The notes beneath the pieces are model-generated. The model worked only from the letters and a program-made list of their open reading frames with translations. It searched no databases and was not told where the DNA came from. DNA of 7,104 nucleotides from Desulfobacteraceae bacterium (lineage in GTDB: Bacteria; Desulfobacterota; Desulfobulbia; Desulfobulbales; Desulfobulbaceae), in the NCBI GenBank assembly GCA_022837185.1, contig JALHJD010000157.1, positions 5,670 through 12,773 on the forward strand. The letters run 5' to 3'. The translations under genes and the position numbers were made by a program. Below are positions 1-7,007 of this stretch, in pieces. Numbering within the stretch: position 1 is the first letter of the stretch; every line of letters begins with the position of its first letter.

Positions 1-1221
1 TCAATGCACCGAGCCAAGGACAGGGACCCGGACACAGGGGAACGAAGCGGCAACCTGCTTGTGTCCAGCGATCCGAGTTCGGTCTGCCTGAACTGTCATG
101 CCGGACCAGGCGGCGGGGAAAGCATTTCCGTCTACAGTCCCGACGGCTCCGCCATGACCCCGGGCGGTGACTTCTACTGGCTCACCAAGACCTTCACCTG
201 GAATGGAGGCGCGAGTCTGGGGGACAGTCACGGTCACAATGTGATCGCCGTTGATTTTAACTTAAGCGAAGAACTTCGCCTCTCCCAGTCGCCCGGGGGC
301 AGCTACCAGTCTGGAGACCTCGGCTGCACGAGCTGCCACGATCCGCATGGCAGATCGCGCGGGGGGACGCGGCTGGGCAGACCGCCGGTGTCCGTCTCCG
401 GCTCCTATGGCGAAACTCCGGCGACGTCAACCGGCAGCGGCAGCTACAGGCTGCTGGGCGACGCAGGGTACAGCGGAGGGGGCCGGGCGGCCCGGCAGTT
501 TCTCTTTTCCTATGACTCGCCGGTAGCCAGACAGAACACCGCCAACAGGTTTGGCGAGTCGGACGGCTCCCACGTGGATTACGGCACCGGCATGAGCGAA
601 TGGTGCGGGAACTGCCACGAATCCATTCTCCGGGACAACCACGCGGGCGGCGGGGATTTTACCCACCCCAGCGGCAGCAGTGAAATGCTCGGCAGTGAAA
701 TGGTGTCCATGTACAATACCTACATCAGTACCGGCGATCTGACAGCAAGCACCACCGGCACCGGCACGGGAGACATTGCCACCGCCTACCTGCAGTTCGT
801 CCCTTTTGAGAGGGGCACAGGCGATCCACAGCAACTGAACCCAACCAGCAGAAGGGGCCCGAACACGAATTCGAGAATCATGTGCCTCACCTGTCATCGC
901 GCCCATTCCTCGGCCTTCAGGGCCATAGGCCGATGGGATTTTGATGCCCCCCTGCTGGCGGATTCCCATCCCGCTCCGGGGGACGGCGGGCTGGCGGGCA
1001 ATGATGTGCAGCACAGCTATTACGGCAGGAATGTCCCGGCCGAGTTCGGCCAGGACCAGGGCCAGTTCTGCGAGAAGTGCCATGGCTTGACCCTGGGCAT
1101 GGAGGAAACCGGAGAGGAGCCGATCCTGGAGCCCTCTCCCAATCCCCTCCCCGACCCCGGCATGCAGCAGCTCCAGCGGGTGGATCCGATTCTGCAGTAT
1201 CCTTTCAAACGGCGGAAATAA
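1..1221 (+). CDS. Multiheme c-type cytochrome, 5'-truncated by the window edge
   Basis: Predicted exported electron-transfer protein with covalently bound c-type hemes. Five CxxCH heme-attachment motifs are visible: CLNCH (85-99), CTSCH (325-339), CGNCH (604-618), CLTCH (883-897) and CEKCH (1069-1083). Extra histidines are available as distal ligands (HGHN near 229-237, CHDPHG, DNH, THP, CHRAH, DSHP, QHSYYG), which suggests bis-His low-spin hemes. The CxxCHDPHG pattern resembles the 'doubled/paired CXXCH' cytochromes common in Geobacter-like bacteria. Spacers of 60-90 residues rich in Gly, Ser and Thr separate the hemes, a low heme density. The ATG at position 4 is unlikely to be the start: no signal peptide follows it, yet a c-type cytochrome must be exported, and the frame is open to base 1. 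The C-terminus is a proline-rich tail ending in basic residues. The stop overlaps the next gene's start. Whether it is periplasmic, surface or filament-forming cannot be told from this fragment. Confidence 0.93.
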   Translation, partial: SMHRAKDRDPDTGERSGNLLVSSDPSSVCLNCHAGPGGGESISVYSPDGSAMTPGGDFYWLTKTFTWNGGASLGDSHGHNVIAVDFNLSEELRLSQSPGGSYQSGDLGCTSCHDPHGRSRGGTRLGRPPVSVSGSYGETPATSTGSGSYRLLGDAGYSGGGRAARQFLFSYDSPVARQNTANRFGESDGSHVDYGTGMSEWCGNCHESILRDNHAGGGDFTHPSGSSEMLGSEMVSMYNTYISTGDLTASTTGTGTGDIATAYLQFVPFERGTGDPQQLNPTSRRGPNTNSRIMCLTCHRAHSSAFRAIGRWDFDAPLLADSHPAPGDGGLAGNDVQHSYYGRNVPAEFGQDQGQFCEKCHGLTLGMEETGEEPILEPSPNPLPDPGMQQLQRVDPILQYPFKRRK

Positions 1222-1223
1222 TG
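1208..1223 (+). promoter_or_regulatory. TAATG stop/start overlap with weak ribosome binding site
   Basis: The cytochrome stop TAA (1219-1221) shares its last A with the ATG of the propeller lipoprotein (1221-1223). Only a weak purine stretch, GGCGGA at 1211-1216, lies just upstream. This geometry is typical of translational coupling by re-initiating ribosomes, so the two products are probably made together from one mRNA. Confidence 0.7.
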
Positions 1224-2657
1224 GTGCAGGTGAAGATCGTCCATACCGGCAGGCGGTTTCTCTTTCTCCTGGCCTGCATGCTCCTCGGGGCCGGCTGTGC
1301 CGTGCCCCAGGCCCGAACCGTGTACAAAGAGCCGCTGGGCGACCGGGGAGAACTGTATCTGTATCTCCAGCCGCTGCCCCAGGAAATGCTCCCTTTACGC
1401 TTTACCGTCAGCGATATTTCCGTCATCCCCGAGGAGGGCGCCCCCCTGCTCCCCGTCCTCGCTGAGGAGATAACCGTCAGCGGCAAAGATGCCATGGGGA
1501 TCCAGTTGCGGCTGGCCGCCTCAGCCCTGCCCCCCGGCAGGTACCGGGGAGTTTCCCTGACCATCGGCAAGGCCGAGATTGGAGCGGAAAACGGCGATGT
1601 TGACCTCCTGCCGCCGGACGAAGCCATTACTCTTGAATACGGCTTCACCATCCTCCGCGGCGCATCCCTGGCCCTGTTCATTGATCTTTCCCATGAGTTC
1701 CTGGTCACCGACGGATACCGGTTTACCCCGCGTTTCGCCATGGGGCAGGCCTCCATGCCGCCAAGAAATTACCTGGGATTCGTCAGCAATGCGGCTGAAA
1801 ATATCGTTACGGTGTTCAACAAGAAATCCATGGAAGTCATCCGGGTCATTCATACCGGGATCGGCCCGCGGGGCATGGCGCTTGATCAGCGGAACGGCAG
1901 GGTGTATGTCGCCGCCGCCGGCGACGACGTTATCGAGGTCATCAATATCGCCACCCTGGAGATCATCGGCAGGATCAGGCTGCACTTCGGCGACGAACCC
2001 ACCGAGCTGGCCCTGACCCCCGACGGGGGAACCCTCCTGTCAGCCAACTATGGTTCCGGCACGGTCAGCATCATCTCCACCCGGTCCATGGCGGAAGATG
2101 AACGGCTGAACCTGGACCCCGACCCGGTATGGATAGTGACGGGGCGGGACGGCCGGTCCGCCTTTGTCCTGCATGGCATGTCGGGCACCGTTTCATTCAT
2201 TGACATCGCCGGGGGCCGTCTGCTGGCTGCCGCCCCGCTCGAGGAATTTCCCCTGCGTGGGGCATTAAGCAGGGACGGCGATCATCTGTACATCATTGCC
2301 GAATATTCCACGGTGCTCCTGGTTGTCGACACCGGGTCCCTGGAAGTGGTGGAAAGGATTTTCATCGGCGGCAGAAGCGTTTCCGCGAAAACCGATCCGA
2401 AGAACAACCGGGTCTACGTCGGCAAGGATTCAGGCGAGGTCGTGGTGGTCGAGCCGGCAAGCGGGATGTATATCGACAGCTTCCAGGTCAAACACGGGGC
2501 GGACTTCCTGACCATTGAAGGCGAGGAGAACGTGCTCCTGGTTTTATCCGCCGCCGACAACCGGGTCAGCAAGCTGAACCTGGTCAGCAAAAGGAAGGTG
2601 GCGGAGATGCACACCGGAGATGGCGGGCACGCCATGGTTGTCATGGGCGAACTGTGA
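1221..2657 (+). CDS. Lipoprotein with DUF4382-like domain and seven-bladed YVTN beta-propeller
   Basis: A 478-residue predicted lipoprotein. A basic N-terminus (GRR) and hydrophobic stretch lead to the lipobox LLGAGC, with the lipidated cysteine at residue 26. This supports the start at 1221 rather than an in-frame ATG at 1077 that lies inside the cytochrome gene and would bury the signal. Residues about 45-175 form a beta-rich domain with the pattern LPPGRYRGVSLTI and a terminal FIDLSHEF strand, resembling DUF4382. Residues about 183-478 contain seven repeats of about 40 residues with YVTN-propeller hallmarks (NxVTVFN, GRVYVAAAGDDVIEVIN, PDGGTLLSANYGSGTVSII, NNRVYVGKDSGEVVVVE). The final GHAMVVMGEL strand could close blade 1. 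There is no CxxCH, so it binds no c-type heme. No catalytic motif is visible. A scaffold, binding or assembly role at the outer membrane next to the cytochrome is inference. Propeller proteins do recur beside secreted multiheme cytochromes. Confidence 0.87.
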   Translation: MVQVKIVHTGRRFLFLLACMLLGAGCAVPQARTVYKEPLGDRGELYLYLQPLPQEMLPLRFTVSDISVIPEEGAPLLPVLAEEITVSGKDAMGIQLRLAASALPPGRYRGVSLTIGKAEIGAENGDVDLLPPDEAITLEYGFTILRGASLALFIDLSHEFLVTDGYRFTPRFAMGQASMPPRNYLGFVSNAAENIVTVFNKKSMEVIRVIHTGIGPRGMALDQRNGRVYVAAAGDDVIEVINIATLEIIGRIRLHFGDEPTELALTPDGGTLLSANYGSGTVSIISTRSMAEDERLNLDPDPVWIVTGRDGRSAFVLHGMSGTVSFIDIAGGRLLAAAPLEEFPLRGALSRDGDHLYIIAEYSTVLLVVDTGSLEVVERIFIGGRSVSAKTDPKNNRVYVGKDSGEVVVVEPASGMYIDSFQVKHGADFLTIEGEENVLLVLSAADNRVSKLNLVSKRKVAEMHTGDGGHAMVVMGEL

Positions 2658-2756
2658 AGAAGCAGCAATACGGGATGGATGCAATGCTAATGCGGGAAAC
2701 CGCCTGGGTGAACCGCCGGCGGGTCAGCCTGTTCCGGGGTGGGCGGCCGTAGCATC
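2658..2756 (+). other. Short intergenic gap before the barrel gene
   Basis: About 100 bp without a convincing gene. I see no strong terminator hairpin or clear promoter here, so transcription may continue from the propeller gene into the barrel gene. A GGGGTGGG stretch at 2736-2743 is the only ribosome-binding-like sequence before the ATG at 2757, and its spacing of about 13 nt is long. Confidence 0.4.
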
Positions 2757-4976
2757 ATGGCAGGGCGATCTGTTCGCAGAAGGGCCATTTCGCTGGCCGC
2801 GGCAACCGCGGCTCTCATCCTGCCCGTGCTGCTGCACGCCGAAGGGGTGTCGCTGATAGCCGACCTGGAATATTTTGCCAACAGCGAACAATCCACCGAA
2901 AAGGCGACCGGGATCGTCACGGATTCCGACTTTTCCCGTTTTTCCCAGCTCTACCGGCTTGATCTGAGCAGGTACCTGTATCCGAATGTGCTGGTGAACC
3001 TGGGCGGCAATTATGAGTATGACGATTTGACCAGCGAAACGCAGTTTTCCGATATTGCCGGGGTGTTGGAGTCCGATACGACGGAAAGGACGATCCGGCC
3101 CTACGTCTCAGTCGACTTCAAGGACCCCATTTACCGGGCGAACCTGGCCTACCGGACCAGGGACGTGAAGACAACCCGGAGTGTGGTCGGAACGGAAAAC
3201 CTCATGGTCGACGAATATCAGGGTGTATTCAACTGGCGGCCGGTGGACCTGCCCCTGCTCAACATCAACTATCTTCGCACCGAGGTGGAGGATGACCCGC
3301 TGACCATCGACTCGACCAGGGATGTGGTGAACGTCCTGTCACGGTACTACTACCGTGATTTCCGCTTCCAGTACTCGTTCAGCGGCCGCGATGAGTACGA
3401 TAATATCAGGGATTCCGGCAGCATCACCCAGAACCATAACGCCGGAGTCGATTACAACCGCGGATTGGTCATCATGAATAATCGCTTCGATGTCAACGCC
3501 GCCGCGCGGATTCTCCAGAGCAGCGTGGAATTCACCGGCGCGGCCGAAGAGAACCAGACGGTTGACACGCCGGCCGCTGAACAGGGCAGTGCCTTTTATA
3601 TTCTCAATGATACGCCCCCCACCAGCAATGAACCGTTCGAGCTGATCGAGGTGGATGGCGGCAACCCCTTGACCAATGTCAATATCGGCAGAGGGGGAGG
3701 AATCAGTCCGGTCAGTGCCGGCCTCAGCTTCGGGGTCGCCACCGATGTGGAGGCAGTGTACATCCAGTTGCTCGAGGGCGGGGAAAATTTTCCGGACCTG
3801 GCCTCACCCAGCCAGGTGGCGGGGATCGCCGATTCCTTTATCTGGCATTTTTATGTCAGCGATGACCAGTTCGAGTTGAACTGGACCGAGGTGTCGATCT
3901 CTTCCGCGACCTACAACAGCGTTGACAACCGTTTTGAAATACGGACCGCCGGGGCCGTCAGCGCCCGGCGGATCAAGGTCACCACCACTCCCCTGACCCT
4001 CACGGCACCCGGCGAGATCCGCTACCGCAGTATCAGGGCGTTCACCACCCTGGGCAGCCGCGAGCCGGAAAATCTTGACCAGAATTATTCCTTCGGGCTG
4101 CGCTGGCTGAAGAGTGAAAGGACAACCCTGGGGTACGAAGCGTCGTACCGGACCCAGGAGTCGGAGCCGGGTGGGTCGGAACGGGATACATGGACCAACA
4201 GCATGTTCTTCCGGCACGTTCTGAGCCCGATATTTTCAACCAACGGCCGCTATTACCATACCAAGCGCACCAGGACGATTTCCCAACGGGGGGAGCAGGA
4301 GGATACGGACCAGTCGTACAGCATAGCCCTGCGGGGCGATTACCTGGAAACGCTCAGCCAGTCGCTTATCTTCACCGGGTGGGACAGCGACCGGGCGGGG
4401 ATCAATACTGATTCAAAGTCCATCCTGCTGCGAACCAATGCCGACCTGTATGCAGGCTGGAGCATGAACGTCGACCTCAACTATTCCCTCAACACCCTGG
4501 CGGACGGCGCGGACCAGACGGTCAAATCAATGTACCTGGAGACAAACCTGGAGCCCAACCGCTGGATCAATATCAATGTCGACTATTCGATTATCTGGAC
4601 CGAACAGGAGGGCAGGGTTGACAACCGCAACCAGTATGGAACGGCTCAGGCGCTGTTCGCCATCACCAGGACCCTGAACACCTTTGTGCGGTACAGTTTC
4701 AGGGACCAGGAAGGAACAACGGATTACTCCGCTTACCTGCGGGAGTTCAACATCAACTGGTCTCCTTTCCCCGATGGTGACCTCAGTCTCAGCATCGGCT
4801 ATAACGAGTCCATCGATGAGGCGAGCCAGGAGTTGAAAACCATTTCCCCAGGTCTGACCTGGAGGGTCGGCCGGGGGATATATCTTGAGGTGCGGTATGA
4901 CAGGGGAACGATTGAGTCTCCTGTGGAGTCAGCAGATTTTGACAGTTATATCATGAAGTTGAGATTTTTTTACTGA
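2757..4976 (+). CDS. Outer-membrane beta-barrel (porin-like) with large soluble insert
   Basis: A predicted ~739-residue outer-membrane barrel. A Sec signal peptide is clear: basic SVRRR, a hydrophobic core, then LLHA followed by EG, a good signal peptidase I site after residue 28. ATG 2757 places that signal best. GTG at 2739 would add six residues and cannot be excluded. The mature protein shows alternating polar/aromatic strands with turns rich in Asp, Asn and Gly (for example LVNLGGNYEYDD, FRFQYSFSGRDEY, WSMNVDLNYSL, LSLSIGYNES). It ends in YIMKLRFFY, an alternating C-terminal strand with a final aromatic residue as recognised by the BAM machinery. Roughly 20 or more strands are plausible. 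Residues about 260-430 are not barrel-like and form a soluble insert. No cysteine is present, so the barrel carries no heme. Placement by the cytochrome suggests the porin of a porin-cytochrome conduit or an export channel. This is an inference from context; an unrelated barrel function is possible. Confidence 0.85.
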   Translation: MAGRSVRRRAISLAAATAALILPVLLHAEGVSLIADLEYFANSEQSTEKATGIVTDSDFSRFSQLYRLDLSRYLYPNVLVNLGGNYEYDDLTSETQFSDIAGVLESDTTERTIRPYVSVDFKDPIYRANLAYRTRDVKTTRSVVGTENLMVDEYQGVFNWRPVDLPLLNINYLRTEVEDDPLTIDSTRDVVNVLSRYYYRDFRFQYSFSGRDEYDNIRDSGSITQNHNAGVDYNRGLVIMNNRFDVNAAARILQSSVEFTGAAEENQTVDTPAAEQGSAFYILNDTPPTSNEPFELIEVDGGNPLTNVNIGRGGGISPVSAGLSFGVATDVEAVYIQLLEGGENFPDLASPSQVAGIADSFIWHFYVSDDQFELNWTEVSISSATYNSVDNRFEIRTAGAVSARRIKVTTTPLTLTAPGEIRYRSIRAFTTLGSREPENLDQNYSFGLRWLKSERTTLGYEASYRTQESEPGGSERDTWTNSMFFRHVLSPIFSTNGRYYHTKRTRTISQRGEQEDTDQSYSIALRGDYLETLSQSLIFTGWDSDRAGINTDSKSILLRTNADLYAGWSMNVDLNYSLNTLADGADQTVKSMYLETNLEPNRWININVDYSIIWTEQEGRVDNRNQYGTAQALFAITRTLNTFVRYSFRDQEGTTDYSAYLREFNINWSPFPDGDLSLSIGYNESIDEASQELKTISPGLTWRVGRGIYLEVRYDRGTIESPVESADFDSYIMKLRFFY
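3531..4049 (+). other. Soluble beta-rich insert inside the barrel protein
   Basis: Sub-region of the barrel gene where the alternating strand pattern stops. It encodes about 170 residues with a linker rich in Glu, Thr and Pro, a glycine-rich stretch (GRGGGISPVS), then segments such as AVYIQLLEG, FIWHFYVSDDQFELNWTEVSI, RFEIRTAGAVSARRIKV and EIRYRSIRAF. The spacing of aromatic strands and the ending looks like a beta-sandwich of the discoidin or carbohydrate-binding kind, though I cannot assign a family. It probably faces the periplasm or cell surface as a loop domain. Barrel strands resume at about DQNYSFGLRW. Confidence 0.55.
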
Positions 4977-4985
4977 GCCGGATAA

Positions 4986-4997
4986 AAAGGGAAGGGG
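4986..4997 (+). promoter_or_regulatory. Ribosome binding site deciding the start at 5005
   Basis: The purine run AAGGGAAGGGG ends seven nucleotides before ATG 5005, a good Shine-Dalgarno spacing. The in-frame TTG at 4999 sits immediately after the run and is too close to be used, so 5005 is preferred. Confidence 0.75.
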
Positions 4998-5004
4998 CTT
5001 GAGT

Positions 5005-5592
5005 ATGAACAGGAAAATTCAGTTGTTGGCAACGGCGATCATGTGCGTACATCTTGTCTTTCTGGCGGGATGCGCCGCCAAGGAGGAGCAGAAGACCACA
5101 TTTTTCAATGAGTTGGTGGACTTCGCGTCCATCCAGACGGTGGCGGTCATGCCTTTCCAGAATTTCACCAACAGCCAGGAGGCACCGGAGCGGGTGCGCG
5201 ATGTGTTCATGGGCATGCTGCTGGCAACCGAAGCGGTCTATGTCCTGCCGCCCGGGGAGGTGCAGCGCGCCATCAGCAGGGTTGGTGTGGTGAATCCCGC
5301 CGCCCCTTCCACCGACGAAATAAAGGCTCTGGCCGGCATTCTCGGCGTTGACGTGGTCGTCACCGGGGCCGTGCGGGAATACCAGCTTGTGCGCTCCGGG
5401 GCGAGCACGGCCAATATCATCTCCCTCAGCCTGCAGATGATCGAAACCGAAACCGGCTCCATCATCTGGAGCGCCTCCTCCACCAAGGGGGGGATAACGC
5501 TGGTGGACCGGATGCTGGGCGGTGGAGGCGAACCAATGAACGATGTGACCATGGAGAGTGTGAATGACCTGCTGGACAAGCTTTTTCAATAA
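5005..5592 (+). CDS. Lipoprotein with a single CsgG/LpoB/GNA1162-like module
   Basis: A 195-residue predicted lipoprotein. The signal has a basic start (NRK), a hydrophobic core and the lipobox LAGC with cysteine 23. The +2/+3 residues are Ala-Ala, which favours outer-membrane sorting. The mature part follows the pattern of the CsgG/LpoB/GNA1162 superfamily fold: strand VAVMPFQNFTN (47-57), a helix, strand VYVLPPGEVQRAI, then LGVDVVVTGAVREY (113-126), and SLSLQMIETETGSIIWSAS (140-158) followed by a C-terminal helix. Its length matches LpoB-like proteins and is too short to include the transmembrane hairpins of CsgG, so it is probably a periplasmic-facing lipoprotein rather than a pore. It follows the barrel gene after 28 nt and overlaps the next gene, so co-expression is likely. 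Exact function is unknown. A role in assembly of the neighbouring outer-membrane complex is inference. Confidence 0.82.
   Translation: MNRKIQLLATAIMCVHLVFLAGCAAKEEQKTTFFNELVDFASIQTVAVMPFQNFTNSQEAPERVRDVFMGMLLATEAVYVLPPGEVQRAISRVGVVNPAAPSTDEIKALAGILGVDVVVTGAVREYQLVRSGASTANIISLSLQMIETETGSIIWSASSTKGGITLVDRMLGGGGEPMNDVTMESVNDLLDKLFQ
5553..5566 (+). promoter_or_regulatory. Internal ribosome binding site for the downstream lipoprotein
   Basis: GGAG at 5553-5556, inside the end of the preceding gene, lies seven nucleotides before ATG 5564. The resulting 29-nt gene overlap (5564-5592) implies coupled translation of the two lipoproteins. Confidence 0.65.
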
Positions 5593-6907
5593 AGCTGCCC
5601 TGCTGATCGCTCTGCTCCTGCTGGCCGGTATCTGCGGCTGCGCCCGGTACAGAACCGAAATAACGGTTTTTATCCCCAGCCCGGGCGAAACGGAAAAGGA
5701 GACGGAAGCCGGCGGCCGGGAGGAAGCGGCCCCCTTGCCCGGGGACATCCTCATCGCCGTCCTGCCGGTCGAGAACGTCAGCGCCACCGACGCGCCCCTG
5801 GATGCAATCGAACAATCGATCCGAATCAGGCTGGCGCGCAGCGGTTTTCGCCTGCTGGACGGTGCCGCCTTCGAGCAGTTCAGGAAAAAAAACCGGATGC
5901 GCTACATCGGCGGATTGAATGGTGTTCTGGGAGAGGCCATGCAACGGGAGTTGGGAGTCGACGCGGTTCTGATCACCTCCCTGGAGGCGTACCGGGAGAC
6001 GGATCCGCCGCAGATCTCGCTGATAGCGCGGCTCGTTGCCAGCGGCCCTAACCCGGAAATCATCTGGATAGACAGCATCGGGCTGTCAGGAGATGAATCC
6101 CGGGGCCTGCTGGACCTGAAACTCATCAGAGATCCGGGGGTGCTGCTTGACAAGGCCGTCGACGGGCTGATTGGCTCCATGGTGGCTGTTGTTCAAACGA
6201 AACCCTCCAGGGAGGGAGGGCATCTTTCCTTTGCGGAATTATGGAAAACAGGGGGTGGCGGGACGGCGACTCCTTCCCGTCTGAACAGAAAATACCTGCC
6301 CTATGATTATTTTCGCTCGCCGCTCATCGATCCGGAAAAGGAGTACGCCGTGGCCGTGCTGCCGATGCTCGACCTGGCGGTGCGCAAACAGGCCGGCATC
6401 ATCGCCCAGCTCCATTATGTCCGGGAACTGTTTAACTCCACGGACTTCAATATCCTGGAACCGGGCGTGGTCCGGGAAGGGCTGCTGGAAATACGGGCCA
6501 TCATGCCCTTCGGCCCCTCACTGGCGGAAACCGATCTCATCACCAGCGACCAGTTGCTCGGCGTCGACCTGGTGTTCGCCGGCAAGGTCTTTGATTACCA
6601 GAATACCTCATTCAATCCCAAGGTGGATTTTTCCATGCAGGTCATCGAGAAAACCAGCCGGCGGGTCGTGTTTGGCACCCGGACATTCTCGACGGGCCTG
6701 GACAGGGTTTTTTTCTATGACTTCGGCAGGGTCTATACCGCCCACAACCTGCTGCGGGAGATGGCAAAGGTCACCGTGCAGCTGCTCACGGCCCCTCCCC
6801 GCCGATGGGAAGAACCGGAAGATTTTATTGTGCACCGATTGCCCTGGCGAAGCGAACCGCCTGCCCGCAATTACGTGATGGTGGCGGCGGCGGGGGGTGG
6901 AAAGTAG
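5564..6907 (+). CDS. Lipoprotein with two tandem CsgG/LpoB-like modules
   Basis: A 447-residue predicted lipoprotein. A hydrophobic segment (ALLIALLLLAG) precedes ICGC, with cysteine 26 as the likely lipidated residue. The lipobox is slightly unusual because Cys is also at -2. A Glu/Pro/Gly-rich linker follows (about 38-60). Two copies of the fold seen in the preceding gene can be aligned. The first runs IAVLPVENVSA (64-74), LGVDAVLITSLEAY (130-143), ISLIARLVASGPNPEIIW (151-168). The second runs VAVLPMLDLAV (263-273), LGVDLVFAGKVFDY (332-345), DFSMQVIEKTSRRVVFGTR (355-373). The copies are diverged, so the duplication is old. Between them is a linker rich in Gly and Pro (about 212-258). The C-terminus is Pro/Arg-rich and ends in an Ala/Gly tract. 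No catalytic residues are evident. It is probably anchored in the outer membrane and faces the periplasm, and may pair with the single-module lipoprotein upstream. Function is inferred from context only. Confidence 0.8.
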   Translation: MTCWTSFFNKAALLIALLLLAGICGCARYRTEITVFIPSPGETEKETEAGGREEAAPLPGDILIAVLPVENVSATDAPLDAIEQSIRIRLARSGFRLLDGAAFEQFRKKNRMRYIGGLNGVLGEAMQRELGVDAVLITSLEAYRETDPPQISLIARLVASGPNPEIIWIDSIGLSGDESRGLLDLKLIRDPGVLLDKAVDGLIGSMVAVVQTKPSREGGHLSFAELWKTGGGGTATPSRLNRKYLPYDYFRSPLIDPEKEYAVAVLPMLDLAVRKQAGIIAQLHYVRELFNSTDFNILEPGVVREGLLEIRAIMPFGPSLAETDLITSDQLLGVDLVFAGKVFDYQNTSFNPKVDFSMQVIEKTSRRVVFGTRTFSTGLDRVFFYDFGRVYTAHNLLREMAKVTVQLLTAPPRRWEEPEDFIVHRLPWRSEPPARNYVMVAAAGGGK

Positions 6908-6923
6908 GCAGCATACCAGAAAA

Positions 6924-6948
6924 CAGAAGCCAGAGGTCAGAAGCCAGA
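6924..6948 (+). repeat. Two direct copies of CAGAAGCCAGA, 14 nt apart
   Basis: CAGAAGCCAGA occurs at 6924-6934 and again at 6938-6948, separated by GGT. A related CCAGAAAACAG precedes them. This looks like a short low-complexity tandem repeat just after the last gene. Confidence 0.75.
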
Positions 6949-6994
6949 AAGAGTTTGCCGCTGTCGCTGATGGTTTTGTCGGCTTCTGGTTTTT
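6938..6994 (+). terminator. Weak possible Rho-independent terminator
   Basis: CAGAAGCC (6938-6945) can pair with GGCTTCTG (6981-6988), an 8-bp stem with a 35-nt loop, followed closely by five T residues (6990-6994). Its position after the last stop codon fits an operon end. The long loop and short T run make it a poor canonical terminator. The same GGCTTCTG could also pair with the upstream repeat copy at 6924-6931. Confidence 0.3.
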
Positions 6995-7007
6995 GGAGTT
7001 GCCGTAG

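Noticed and set aside
427..1083. Minus-strand open frame of 218 codons opposite the cytochrome
   Set aside because: The plus strand here encodes four of the CxxCH motifs in one frame. The antisense product shows no domain and is a composition artefact.
1077..1220. Upstream in-frame ATG extending the propeller lipoprotein into the cytochrome gene
   Set aside because: The extension would precede the lipoprotein signal by 48 residues of Pro/Arg/Gly-rich sequence and overlap the last heme motif of the cytochrome. ATG 1221 gives a normal signal peptide.
2620..2856. Small open frame (78 codons) spanning the gap between propeller and barrel genes
   Set aside because: It overlaps both flanking genes, has no signal, motif or ribosome binding site, and its second half is a frame-shifted reading of the barrel signal peptide.
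4951..5787. Long minus-strand open frame (278 codons) opposite the two lipoprotein genes
   Set aside because: It lies antisense to a well-supported lipoprotein gene and the start of another. Its translation has no recognisable motif or signal. High GC readily gives long antisense frames.
6924..6948. Possible CRISPR-like direct repeats
   Set aside because: Only two 11-bp copies 14 nt apart, with a 3-nt spacer. This is far too short for a CRISPR repeat-spacer unit.
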